A stretch of 8,184 nt of DNA from Candidatus Sulfotelmatobacter sp. (GTDB lineage: Bacteria > Acidobacteriota > Terriglobia > Terriglobales > Acidobacteriaceae): the NCBI GenBank assembly GCA_030037515.1, contig JASHRE010000769.1, positions 1-8,184 of the forward strand, written 5' to 3'. Within the stretch, counting starts at the first letter, position 1. Every line of letters begins with the position of its first letter. Below the pieces are notes generated by a model that worked only from the letters and a program-made list of their open reading frames with translations, was not told the DNA's origin and did no database searches. Of the stretch, positions 1-6,396 are shown piece by piece. The position numbers and the translations under genes are program-made.

Positions 1-1
1 C

Positions 2-352
2 ACAGAACTGACGGCGGCACACACAAAATCGGGAAGAAGCGGCGTTCTCAACCTGCGCGGCAGCGCGCTACCTTTTATTCGCTTGCGCGAGGTGTTCGGC
101 CAACCCGCAAAAACTTCAGCCCGGGAAAACGTGATTGTGGTGAAGGTCGGCGAATTCCATGCCGGAATCGCTGTCGATCGCCTGCTGGGGGGTATGCAAG
201 CCGTCATCAAGCCGTTGGGAAAGCTGTTTCGGGGCGTTTCCGGCATTGCCGGATCGACGATCCTGGGCGATGGACGCGTGGGGCTGATCATCGACGTGCC
301 CGGCCTTTTGCAAGCAATGATGCAGTCCGGCTTGCAGGCGCAAATCGGCTGA
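2..352 (+). CDS. cheA: Chemotaxis histidine kinase CheA, C-terminal end (partial)
   Basis: This is the 3' end of a gene that enters from the left edge; 116 codons are visible before TGA at 350-352. The visible part matches the CheW-like regulatory (P5) domain of CheA, which binds CheW and couples the kinase to receptors at the membrane. Seen in the sequence are VLNLRG followed by LPFIRLREVFG, then VIVVKVGE, then IKPLGKLFRGVSGIAGSTILGDGRVGLI-type residues running into IDVPGLL. The PLGKLFRG and ILGDGRV segments are typical of CheA and not of a free CheW. The frame is open from position 2, so the internal TTG at 83 is not a start. The gene heads the operon as seen here, 48 nt before the receptor gene. 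The kinase core, Hpt and dimerisation domains lie outside the window. Confidence 0.92.
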   Translation, partial: TELTAAHTKSGRSGVLNLRGSALPFIRLREVFGQPAKTSARENVIVVKVGEFHAGIAVDRLLGGMQAVIKPLGKLFRGVSGIAGSTILGDGRVGLIIDVPGLLQAMMQSGLQAQIG

Positions 353-400
353 CAAAATTTGTTGATGCGGAGTTGACTAACCAGAGAAAGGTTCACCGTT

Positions 401-2068
401 ATGAAGACTTGGCAGGATTGGAAAATTGGAACCAGATTAGGCGTTCTATTCGGATTTTTGCTCTTGGTCCTGTCGGTCTTAGGGGCGCTGGAGTTGAGTT
501 GGCTCGGCCGCTTGAATGCGAAGACCACGGCCGAATTTGAAACCCGTTTCAACACCACCAAACTCACCAACGACACCATCGCAAACTCCACAGACAACGC
601 CCGCATCACCATGCAGCTGTTTGAAACCACGGACCCGGCAAGAGAACAGAAACTGAACGCGCAAAACGACGAGATCAGCCACAATATCGGGGTGGAAGTT
701 GCCGAAATCGAGAAGAGTCTGAGCTCTCAGCAGGAACGAGATATGTTCGAGGTGGTTACGCAGAATCGCAATGACTACGTCTCCCTTCGACAGAAGGCAA
801 AGGAACTGTTGGCGGACAAAAAGCACGATCAGGCCATGATCGTTTTGATGGATGAAGTCATCCCGGCTCTTACCGTATATCGCGCATCTTGGGTCAAGTT
901 TATCGATCTTCAGTCCGACGCCGTGCAGAAGAGCATCAAGGAAAGCGCGGATTCCTACAGCAGAGCGCGCCGGGCGGCGTTGCTGGTCTTCGTGATCACC
1001 TTGCTTCTTGCTGGCGCCGGCGCCTTCGCCATCACCCGGGGCATCACCGGGCCCATTCAGCAGGCGGTCGACCATGCCGAGGCCATTGCTGCTGGCGACC
1101 TGAGTCGCCCGATTCTTGTGACCAATAAGTCTGAAACTGGAAAATTGTTGCAGTCCATGTCCGATATGAGCGCCAAACTCTCGGCCATCATTCATGATGT
1201 CCGCGAAGGCTCGTCTGCCGTCGCTTCGGCCGCAGCGCAGGTCGCGGCTTCTTCGCAGAGCCTCTCGCAAGGCACCAGCGAGCAGGCCGCATCGGTTGAG
1301 GAGACCAGCGCCAGCCTCGAGCAGATGAATGCTTCCATCACTCAAAACGCCGAGAACAGCCGTAAGGTGGAAGAGGTAGCCGAAAAAGGCGCACACGCCG
1401 CTGAGGAAAGCGGCACCGCCGTCGAAGAGACCGTCAATGCCATGAAGCAGATCGCAGCCAAGATCTCGGTGATCGAAGACATCGCATATCAGACCAACCT
1501 GCTGGCCCTGAACGCTGCCATTGAAGCGGCCCGCGCCGGCGATCAAGGCCGCGGTTTTGCTGTGGTCGCCGTCGAGGTTCGCAAGCTGGCGGAACGGAGC
1601 CAACTGGCGGCCAAAGAAATCAGCGATCTCGCTTCGAAAAGCGTATCCGTCGCCGTTCGCTCTGGCCAGTTGTTGGGTGACTTGGTGCCGGCGATCCGAC
1701 GAACCGCGGAACTGGTGCAGGAAGTCACCGCCGCCTCCACGGAACAATCCTCGGGGGTCACGCAAATCAACCGCGCCATGTCCCAGGTGGACAGCGTAAC
1801 CCAGCGCAATGCATCTTCCGCCGAAGAACTCTCCAGCACCGCCGAGGAATTGGCTGCCCAGTCCGAGCAGCTTCAGCAGATCATGACGTTCTTCCATGTT
1901 GCCAATGACAATTCGATCGACCGCGATGCCGCAAAAAAGCACTGGGCAATGTTGCCCCAGCTCAAAACCGTGAAGATGGAACTTGGCGAACTCAAACCGG
2001 GCGAACTCAAACCGGCAAAACCGGTCAGCGGCAAGACGGTGGAAGAACCTGGTTTCTCGCGGTTCTGA
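401..2068 (+). CDS. mcp: Methyl-accepting chemotaxis protein (transmembrane receptor with C-terminal pentapeptide-like tail)
   Basis: A 555-residue chemoreceptor that senses a ligand outside the inner membrane and controls CheA through CheW. It has a first membrane segment at about 13-33 and a periplasmic helical domain at about 34-190 that looks like a four-helix-bundle sensor. The second membrane segment lies at 192-211. A HAMP domain follows at about 212-265, with its conserved Pro at 218 (GPI). The long cytoplasmic coiled coil has a methylation-type segment at 290-309 (EQAASVEETSASLEQM). The signalling tip at about 361-400 contains YQTNLLALNAAIEAARAG, then GFAVVAVEVRKLAERS. Val391 sits where Gly, Asp, Glu or Ala is more usual. 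The second methylation helix is SSAEELSSTAEELAAQSEQL. A polar tail of about 55 residues carries two GELKP repeats and ends GFSRF, fitting the aromatic CheR/CheB tether pattern. The ATG is preceded by AGAAAGG with 9-nt spacing. The ligand cannot be told from sequence. Confidence 0.96.
   Translation: MKTWQDWKIGTRLGVLFGFLLLVLSVLGALELSWLGRLNAKTTAEFETRFNTTKLTNDTIANSTDNARITMQLFETTDPAREQKLNAQNDEISHNIGVEVAEIEKSLSSQQERDMFEVVTQNRNDYVSLRQKAKELLADKKHDQAMIVLMDEVIPALTVYRASWVKFIDLQSDAVQKSIKESADSYSRARRAALLVFVITLLLAGAGAFAITRGITGPIQQAVDHAEAIAAGDLSRPILVTNKSETGKLLQSMSDMSAKLSAIIHDVREGSSAVASAAAQVAASSQSLSQGTSEQAASVEETSASLEQMNASITQNAENSRKVEEVAEKGAHAAEESGTAVEETVNAMKQIAAKISVIEDIAYQTNLLALNAAIEAARAGDQGRGFAVVAVEVRKLAERSQLAAKEISDLASKSVSVAVRSGQLLGDLVPAIRRTAELVQEVTAASTEQSSGVTQINRAMSQVDSVTQRNASSAEELSSTAEELAAQSEQLQQIMTFFHVANDNSIDRDAAKKHWAMLPQLKTVKMELGELKPGELKPAKPVSGKTVEEPGFSRF
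1985..2014 (+). repeat. Two-copy 15-bp tandem repeat in the receptor's linker
   Basis: Two perfect head-to-tail copies of GGCGAACTCAAACCG (1985-1999 and 2000-2014) encode GELKP-GELKP. A degenerate AKP-containing unit follows. The repeat lies inside the receptor's polar C-terminal tail, between the methylation helix and the terminal GFSRF. Its unit length keeps the frame, so copy-number change would only lengthen or shorten the linker. Confidence 0.9.
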
Positions 2069-2128
2069 CGAAAAAAGCACCCACACGGAGTGGCAGTGAC
2101 GGATCGAAACGCTTCGGACAGAGGACTG

Positions 2129-2134
2129 AAGGAG
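2129..2134 (+). promoter_or_regulatory. Shine-Dalgarno AAGGAG that fixes the cheW start
   Basis: AAGGAG lies 6 nt before ATG at 2141. The upstream in-frame GTG at 2090 has no such element, so the ATG is preferred and the protein is 188 residues long. Confidence 0.8.
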
Positions 2135-2140
2135 CAAATC

Positions 2141-2707
2141 ATGGAAGCGGTCAAAGAAGTCAAGCCGCACTCGCTCGGCAACGCACAATATCTCACCTTT
2201 TTCGTTGCCGGCGAGGAGTATGCCGTTAACATCCTGAAGGTCAAGGAAATCATTGAGTACGACACGGTTACCGTGGTGCCCAACACCGCTCCCTGGATCC
2301 GCGGTGTCACCAATCTGCGCGGCAATGTGGTTCCGGTCATCGATCTGGCGGTGAAGTTCGGCTTGCCGGCGAGTCAGGCCTCGAGGTTCTCTTGCATCGT
2401 CATCACCGAAGTTTCCTACGATGAGGAGACGCTGACGCTGGGCGTGATGGCCGATTCGGTCAGCCAGGTGCTCGACTTTCCAGAAAATGAGGTCGAATCG
2501 CCTCCGCCCTTCGGGACGCGGGTCAGGATCGAGTTTCTATTGGGCATGGGAAGGATAGGGAAAAAATTCTGTCTGATCCTCGACATCGACAAGGTTCTGT
2601 CGGCCGATGAATTTCTCGCCGTGACGGATTCGGCCCACACCTCCCGGGATGACAGCCTCGTCGTTCCGCAATCCCCCGCTGCGCGTGGCGCCGAATCAGG
2701 AGTGTAG
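2141..2707 (+). CDS. cheW: Chemotaxis coupling protein CheW
   Basis: A cytoplasmic adaptor that links the receptor to CheA in the signalling array. From the ATG at 2141 the protein is 188 residues, a little longer than most CheW proteins because of a polar Ser/Ala-rich tail after about residue 158. The CheW fold is clear: QYLTFFVAGEEYAVNILKV near the start, then IRGVTNLRGNVVPVIDL at about 53-69. Arg60 in NLRG matches the conserved Arg of the CheW signature. LGVMADSVSQVLDF and LLGMGRIGKKFCLILDIDKVL follow. It sits 72 nt after the receptor gene and 2 nt before cheR, so it is almost surely co-transcribed. A longer form starting at GTG 2090 would add 17 residues without homology or a ribosome binding site. 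Confidence 0.94.
   Translation: MEAVKEVKPHSLGNAQYLTFFVAGEEYAVNILKVKEIIEYDTVTVVPNTAPWIRGVTNLRGNVVPVIDLAVKFGLPASQASRFSCIVITEVSYDEETLTLGVMADSVSQVLDFPENEVESPPPFGTRVRIEFLLGMGRIGKKFCLILDIDKVLSADEFLAVTDSAHTSRDDSLVVPQSPAARGAESGV
2698..2702 (+). promoter_or_regulatory. Shine-Dalgarno AGGAG for the TTG start of cheR
   Basis: AGGAG lies inside the last codons of cheW, 7 nt before TTG at 2710. It supports a rare TTG start and translation coupled to the end of cheW. Confidence 0.65.
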
Positions 2708-2709
2708 CG

Positions 2710-3627
2710 TTGTCTCGGACCGCGCCCCGTCCAGAAGGATTAGCCGCGGCACCGGCCTGGGATCGGGAAATCGCCGGTCTTTCCCTAACTCCTGCTCTGT
2801 TTGGAAGATTCCAACGCCTCATCCATCAGGAAACCGGCATCTGGCTGGGCGATTCCAAGTCGGCACTGCTGTGCGGACGGCTCTCCCGACGGTTACGCGT
2901 CTTGCAAATTCCCACCCTGGCTCAGTATTACGACTTGGTGACGCAGCTCGATCAGCACCAAGAACGTGTATCGATGATCGATGCGATTACCACCAACGAA
3001 ACCCGCTTCTTTCGCGATCCCAGACATTTTGAATTCCTTGCCGCGCGGGCGGTTCCACGTTGGCGTGCCCAAGCCCAGCGAGGGGGCCGCTCGAAGACGA
3101 TTCGTCTGTGGAGCGCCGGCTGTTCTTCAGGAGAAGAGCCGTATTCCCTGGCGATGTTGTTTCGAAGGCATCTTCCAGCCGAGCAAGGTTGGAACGTAAG
3201 CATTCTCGCCACAGATCTCTCGACCCGAATGCTCGCGCAGGCCCGAGCCGGAATCTACAGCCTGACGAAGTCTGCCAACATCCCCGAGCCTCTGCTCAAA
3301 GACTACATGCTGAAAGGCAAGTCCCAGCACGAAGGTCAGATGAAGGTCATGCCCGAAATCCAGGCGATGGTCGATTTTCGAAAGTTAAATCTTATCCAAG
3401 ACCCCTATCCAGCAGACGCCCACTTCGATGTGATTCTCTGCCGCAATGTGCTGATTTATTTCGATCTGCAATGCAAGCAGAAAACGATCGAACGTCTGAC
3501 CCGTTGTCTGGCCCGCAGCGGGCTTCTATTCGTGGGCCAAGCCGAAAACCTGAGCACCATCCGCTCGCAGTTAAAAATCCTGGCTCCGGCTGTGTATGCA
3601 CGGGAGGGCGAGCATGGTGTTTACTAA
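2710..3627 (+). CDS. cheR: Chemotaxis protein methyltransferase CheR
   Basis: A 305-residue S-adenosylmethionine-dependent enzyme that methylates glutamates on receptor cytoplasmic helices, promoting adaptation. The N-terminal helical domain carries FGRFQRLIHQETGIWL at 31-46. The substrate-side motif TTNETRFFRDPRHF is at about 94-107. The SAM-binding loop SAGCSSGEEPYSLAM starts at residue 135, with the acidic ATDLS (Asp169) behind it. CRNVLIYFD is at 244-252, the family's characteristic late motif. The small beta subdomain is present and reads KGKSQHEG, about the same length as the matching segment of enteric CheR as I recall it. That is consistent with a CheR able to bind a receptor tail. 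The start is TTG at 2710, backed by AGGAG; no better in-frame start precedes the N-terminal domain. The last 14 nt overlap cheB. Confidence 0.95.
   Translation: MSRTAPRPEGLAAAPAWDREIAGLSLTPALFGRFQRLIHQETGIWLGDSKSALLCGRLSRRLRVLQIPTLAQYYDLVTQLDQHQERVSMIDAITTNETRFFRDPRHFEFLAARAVPRWRAQAQRGGRSKTIRLWSAGCSSGEEPYSLAMLFRRHLPAEQGWNVSILATDLSTRMLAQARAGIYSLTKSANIPEPLLKDYMLKGKSQHEGQMKVMPEIQAMVDFRKLNLIQDPYPADAHFDVILCRNVLIYFDLQCKQKTIERLTRCLARSGLLFVGQAENLSTIRSQLKILAPAVYAREGEHGVY
3603..3607 (+). promoter_or_regulatory. Shine-Dalgarno GGAGG that fixes the cheB start
   Basis: GGAGG, within GGGAGG, lies 6 nt before ATG at 3614. The earlier in-frame ATG at 3596 has no comparable element, and the GGAGG lies downstream of it. 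The site is inside the 3' end of cheR, implying coupled translation. Confidence 0.75.
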
Positions 3628-4807
3628 TAAGAGTCCGTCCAATCCGGCCCCGACGCCGGTCCCGTCTTGTTCGACACGCAACAGATCAGGCACCGCCCAG
3701 GACTCACAACGCGAGAAGTTACACGTGCTCGTGGTGGATGACTCCGCGATGGTCCGGCAGGTCATGCAGGCGATTCTGCAAACCGACCAAAGGATCACGG
3801 TCAGTGTTGCGGCGGACCCTTTGATTGCCAGCGTCAAAATGCAAAAGGAACGCCCTCACGTCGTCATTACCGACCTGGAAATGCCGCGCATGGATGGGCT
3901 GACGTTTCTGCGCAAGATTATGGCCGAGTCGCCCATTCCCGTGGTGGTCTGTTCCGGCCTAGCCGCCAAAGGCACCGACCTCGCTCTACGCGCTCTCGAA
4001 GAGGGCGCGGTCGAAATCATCACCAAGCCGAAGTTGGGAGTTCGTGACTTCCTGCACGAGTCGGCAGTACTTCTTCTCGACGCCGTTTGGAGCGCCGCCG
4101 AGGCCCGAATCATACCTCAGCCAAAGATCCCGCCCCAGTCCCGGCTCAGTGCCGACGCTGTGCTGCCTTTGCGCGCCAGAGCCCGCGCCAGCTCTTGCTC
4201 CGCGAACCCCTCCCATGGTCTCATCGCCGTCGGCGCCTCCACCGGGGGAACCGAGGCCCTGCGCGTTTTTCTCGCCGCCATGCCGTTGGACTGTCCGCCA
4301 ATCGTGGTGGTGCAGCACATGCCTGAAAACTTCACCCGGGCTTTTGCCAACCGGCTGAACCAGGATTGTGTGATCGAAGTCAGTGAAGCCAGCGACGACG
4401 TTGCCTTGTGTCCCGGTACGGCATTGATCGCGCCCGGCAACTTCCACTGCGTCGTCAACAACAACCTTTCAAACCTTGTGGTCAATATCATGGATGGCCC
4501 CCTTGTATCGCGCCATCGCCCCAGCGTCGACGTTCTTTTTCGCTCCGTCGCAGTTTCCGCGGGACGAAACGCCGTCGGGGTGATAATGACCGGGATGGGC
4601 GACGACGGGGCTGAAGGGTTGCTGGAAATGAAGGAAACCGGTGCCATCACCATCGCGCAGGATGAAGCCAGCTGCGTCGTTTTCGGAATGCCGCGAGAAG
4701 CGATTGCCCGCGGCGCGGTCGACGTGGTCTTGCCGCTGGCTCAAATCGCCGGCCACGCGCTGGAGTCGCTGAGCGGGGAAACAAAGTCCCGGCCCGCCTC
4801 CGTGTAG
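3614..4807 (+). CDS. cheB: Chemotaxis response regulator protein-glutamate methylesterase/deamidase CheB
   Basis: A 397-residue two-domain enzyme that removes receptor methyl groups and deamidates glutamines when phosphorylated by CheA, closing the adaptation loop against CheR. After a 35-residue Pro/Ser/Thr-rich leader the receiver domain begins with LHVLVVDDSAMVRQ. The acidic pair is Asp42/Asp43, the phosphoacceptor is Asp87 in TDLEMPRMDG, and the conserved Lys138 is in TKPKLG. A linker of about 50 residues leads to the methylesterase domain. Its catalytic triad is visible: Ser209 in VGASTGGTEAL, His235 in VVQHMP, and Asp331 in GMGDDGAEGL. ATG at 3614 is chosen over 3596 because GGAGG precedes it at ideal spacing; 3596 would add only six residues. 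It is the last gene of the cluster. The N-terminal leader is longer than in many CheB proteins. Confidence 0.95.
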   Translation: MVFTNKSPSNPAPTPVPSCSTRNRSGTAQDSQREKLHVLVVDDSAMVRQVMQAILQTDQRITVSVAADPLIASVKMQKERPHVVITDLEMPRMDGLTFLRKIMAESPIPVVVCSGLAAKGTDLALRALEEGAVEIITKPKLGVRDFLHESAVLLLDAVWSAAEARIIPQPKIPPQSRLSADAVLPLRARARASSCSANPSHGLIAVGASTGGTEALRVFLAAMPLDCPPIVVVQHMPENFTRAFANRLNQDCVIEVSEASDDVALCPGTALIAPGNFHCVVNNNLSNLVVNIMDGPLVSRHRPSVDVLFRSVAVSAGRNAVGVIMTGMGDDGAEGLLEMKETGAITIAQDEASCVVFGMPREAIARGAVDVVLPLAQIAGHALESLSGETKSRPASV

Positions 4808-4901
4808 TTTGACCAGCGGCGGCACCGAAGTCCTACGCCGGTCGTGATCTGCCCCTCGCCTGGCGTGCGCTCTAAATTAGCGATTGCGATCCTGGGCGCA
4901 G

Positions 4902-4923
4902 TCTTTCCATCTGGGTGGAAAGA
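4902..4923. repeat. Perfect 8-bp inverted repeat with 6-nt loop
   Basis: TCTTTCCA (4902-4909) and TGGAAAGA (4916-4923) are exact reverse complements separated by TCTGGG. No T-run follows on either strand, so it does not look like a simple terminator. It lies about 95 nt after cheB and 56 nt before the candidate small ORF. It could be an RNA hairpin or a dimeric protein-binding site; no known operator consensus was recognised. Confidence 0.6.
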
Positions 4924-4979
4924 ATCTCCGCCACGCTGTGCGCTAAGTCGATCGAGTTTTCAGGAGAAAGAGAAATCTT

Positions 4980-5138
4980 ATGGCTGCTGGGACCCAACCT
5001 GCTCTGGATAAAACCATCGAAAACAAACATGAGACGGACGCCGCCGATCCGAAGCCTCTCTCGTTCAAGGATCGTATTATCCGCAAGTTGGCCGAAATCT
5101 TCGAGCACAACGAACGTCTGGGACCAACCCGCCAGTAG
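4980..5138 (+). CDS. Candidate small hydrophilic protein, 52 residues, unrecognised
   Basis: An ATG-to-TAG reading frame of 52 codons. The first 25 residues are polar and probably disordered, rich in Thr, Asp, Glu and Lys. The second half, FKDRIIRKLAEIFEHNERLG, looks like one charged amphipathic helix. No membrane segment, signal peptide or known domain is seen. AGGAG at 4962-4966 is present, but its 13-nt spacing is long; the AGAGAAA between it and the ATG is weak. Codons are ordinary for this window and mostly end in G or C. The antisense frame is also open from 5210 down to 4872, and its start has no ribosome binding site. The frame could be a genuine small protein or chance. I do not recognise a family. 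Confidence 0.4.
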   Translation: MAAGTQPALDKTIENKHETDAADPKPLSFKDRIIRKLAEIFEHNERLGPTRQ

Positions 5139-5297
5139 TCGTCGAGCTTGCGTCCGGAGTCGGTATCGCAGAGAGTCCTCCGGTTCGGGGATCAAGCGGG
5201 CGAGCACCATGTGCTGCGAGAGCGAGGCTGAAATTCTTGTTGGCTGGTGACCCCAAAATTTATCTGAGGGTGAGGGGTTCAGGACAACCAGTCTCTG

Positions 5298-6152
5298 TCA
5301 TCCCTTCATGATTTGCTGCCTGGAAGTGCCCAACCCTTCGATTCCCAATTCCACAATGTCACCCGTTTGCAGGTACCGGGGCGTGGACAAACCGAGGGCT
5401 ACGCCGGCTGGAGTCCCAGTGCTAAGCACGTCTCCCGGAAGCAGCCGCATGAACTGACTCACGTAGCTGACCAGGTATGGCACGTCAAAAATCATGTTAG
5501 CGGTCGTGCTATTCTGCCGATACTCGCCGTTCACTTTTAGCCACATAGCCAATTGGCCTGGGTTGGGGATTTCGTCCCGCGTGGCAAGGAAGGGCCCGAG
5601 CGGCGCGAAAGTGTCGGCTCTTTTTCCTTTCACCCATTGCCCGCCGCGCTCCAGTTGAAAGCTTCTTTCCGAGTAATCATTGTGCAGGACGTATCCCGCG
5701 ACGTAGTCAAAGGCAGAACTTTGTGCAATGTATTTTCCTTCTTTGCCGATCACCACTGCCAATTCCACTTCCCAATCCAGTTTTTGGCCCCCCCGAGGAA
5801 TGAAAACCGAATCGTTTGGACCGACCAGAGACGTTGTTGCCTTCAGGAACAAGACAGGTTCTCCGGGGACTTCCATTTTGCTTTCTCTTGCGTGATCCCG
5901 GAAGTTCAGTCCGATGCAGATGATCTTGCTCGGTCTGGAAATCGGCGGACCCAAGCGAAGGCCGGGAATCGAAACACGAGTGAGGGAGGGAGCGTAATCC
6001 TCGAACCATTGCCGGAGCTCAATGAGACCATCCTTTGCGAAGAACTCCTCGTTATAGTCGCGAAAATAGGCTGAAACGTCCACGGCTGTCGCGTCGTCAA
6101 AGAGGACTCCCGGTTTCTCTTGGCCGGGCTCGCCAAATCGAATCAGCTTCAT
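5298..6152 (-). CDS. Fumarylacetoacetate hydrolase (FAH) family protein
   Basis: A 284-residue cytoplasmic metal-dependent enzyme of the FAH superfamily, which hydrolyses, decarboxylates or isomerises beta-diketo or 2-oxo acids from aromatic or sugar catabolism. An N-terminal domain (1-70) of the type found in single-enzyme FAH proteins precedes the catalytic domain. That domain opens with IICIGLNFRDHARE, with the conserved His at 87. Metal-ligand acidic residues fit Glu128 and Glu130 in DWEVELAVVIG and Asp159 in LHNDYSER. KGKRADTFAPLGP at 175-187 and STGTPAGVALG at 244-254 are the other family signatures. Length and motifs resemble proteins annotated as ureidoglycolate lyase-like or 2,4-diketo-3-deoxy-sugar-acid hydrolase. 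Sequence alone cannot pick the substrate, and no pathway neighbours help. It is transcribed alone, divergently from the PAL-like gene. No strong Shine-Dalgarno sequence precedes the ATG. Confidence 0.92.
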   Translation of the reverse strand: MKLIRFGEPGQEKPGVLFDDATAVDVSAYFRDYNEEFFAKDGLIELRQWFEDYAPSLTRVSIPGLRLGPPISRPSKIICIGLNFRDHARESKMEVPGEPVLFLKATTSLVGPNDSVFIPRGGQKLDWEVELAVVIGKEGKYIAQSSAFDYVAGYVLHNDYSERSFQLERGGQWVKGKRADTFAPLGPFLATRDEIPNPGQLAMWLKVNGEYRQNSTTANMIFDVPYLVSYVSQFMRLLPGDVLSTGTPAGVALGLSTPRYLQTGDIVELGIEGLGTSRQQIMKG

Positions 6153-6199
6153 TGTGATATCAAGGTAGCACGCTGTACTCTACCAGCCTACTAAACTAA

Positions 6200-6250
6200 G
6201 CTGTCCCGGGTAGCGAGGGACCGGTCGATGACAGCCCCGAACTCGGGGCT
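6200..6250. repeat. Overlapping GC-rich inverted repeats
   Basis: The stronger element is AGCCCCG (6233-6239) with CGGGGCT (6244-6250) around an AACT loop, a perfect 7-bp stem. Upstream, GCTGTC (6200-6205) matches GACAGC (6230-6235), and GTCCC (6203-6207) matches GGGAC (6217-6221). The GACAGC arm shares 6233-6235 with the stronger stem, so the two cannot form fully at once. No T-run follows on either strand. Confidence 0.5.
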
Positions 6251-6321
6251 TGGAGAAATTGCTTCAGCCGGACTGCTTTAGATGTTGGAGCGAACCATCG
6301 CGAGATTGCGATTCACCTTGA

Positions 6322-6350
6322 TTGACCCCGCGCCTGTTTTCCAGTGTGAT
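6322..6350 (+). promoter_or_regulatory. Candidate sigma70-type promoter for the PAL-like gene
   Basis: TTGACC (6322-6327) matches five of six -35 bases. After exactly 17 nt, TGTGAT (6345-6350) matches four of six -10 bases. The ATG at 6403 would then have a leader of about 45 nt. This is consensus matching by eye only. Confidence 0.4.
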
Positions 6351-6391
6351 CGCTCGCTGTCAACGATTGGACTGTGACCTTTGGTTTTCTC

Positions 6392-6396
6392 GGGAG
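6392..6396 (+). promoter_or_regulatory. Shine-Dalgarno GGGAG that fixes the PAL-like gene start
   Basis: GGGAG lies 6 nt before ATG at 6403. That start gives a protein opening directly with a signal peptide. The frame stays open back to a TTG at 6322, but that start would bury the signal sequence behind 27 extra residues. Confidence 0.75.

Larger units (their letters stand above)
4808..5297. other. Intergenic stretch after the chemotaxis operon
   Basis: This interval of 490 nt has no confidently identified gene. It contains an imperfect stem at 4811-4818/4836-4843 just after cheB (7 pairs, one A-C mismatch, no T-run), a perfect 8-bp inverted repeat at 4902-4923, the candidate small ORF at 4980-5138, and a weak nested inverted repeat at 5244-5291 downstream of the minus-strand hydrolase gene. 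No canonical intrinsic terminator was seen, although an operon end is expected here on both strands. Confidence 0.6.

Noticed and set aside
2090..2140. GTG start giving a 17-residue longer CheW
   Set aside because: There is no Shine-Dalgarno sequence before GTG, while AAGGAG is ideally placed before ATG 2141; the extra residues lack CheW character.
479..2188. Open frame of 569 codons on the minus strand opposite the receptor gene
   Set aside because: It is antisense to an unmistakable MCP, shows no domain, is rich in Arg, Gly and His as expected from a shadow of GC-ending codons, and has no supporting start signal.
3060..3824. Open frame of 254 codons on the plus strand across cheR and the start of cheB
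   Set aside because: The overlapping cheR and cheB frames carry all catalytic motifs; this frame gives low-complexity Arg/Ser/Pro sequence.
4872..5210. Minus-strand frame of 112 codons in the gap after cheB
   Set aside because: No ribosome binding site before its ATG, no recognisable domain, and it is codon-aligned antisense to the small plus-strand frame, which explains part of its openness. It was not fully excluded.
5244..5291. Nested inverted repeat CTGGT/ACCAG and ACCCC/GGGGT as a terminator for the FAH-family gene
   Set aside because: The inner loop is 19 nt, the bulge is asymmetric and there is no T-run on the minus strand, so it is too weak to call.
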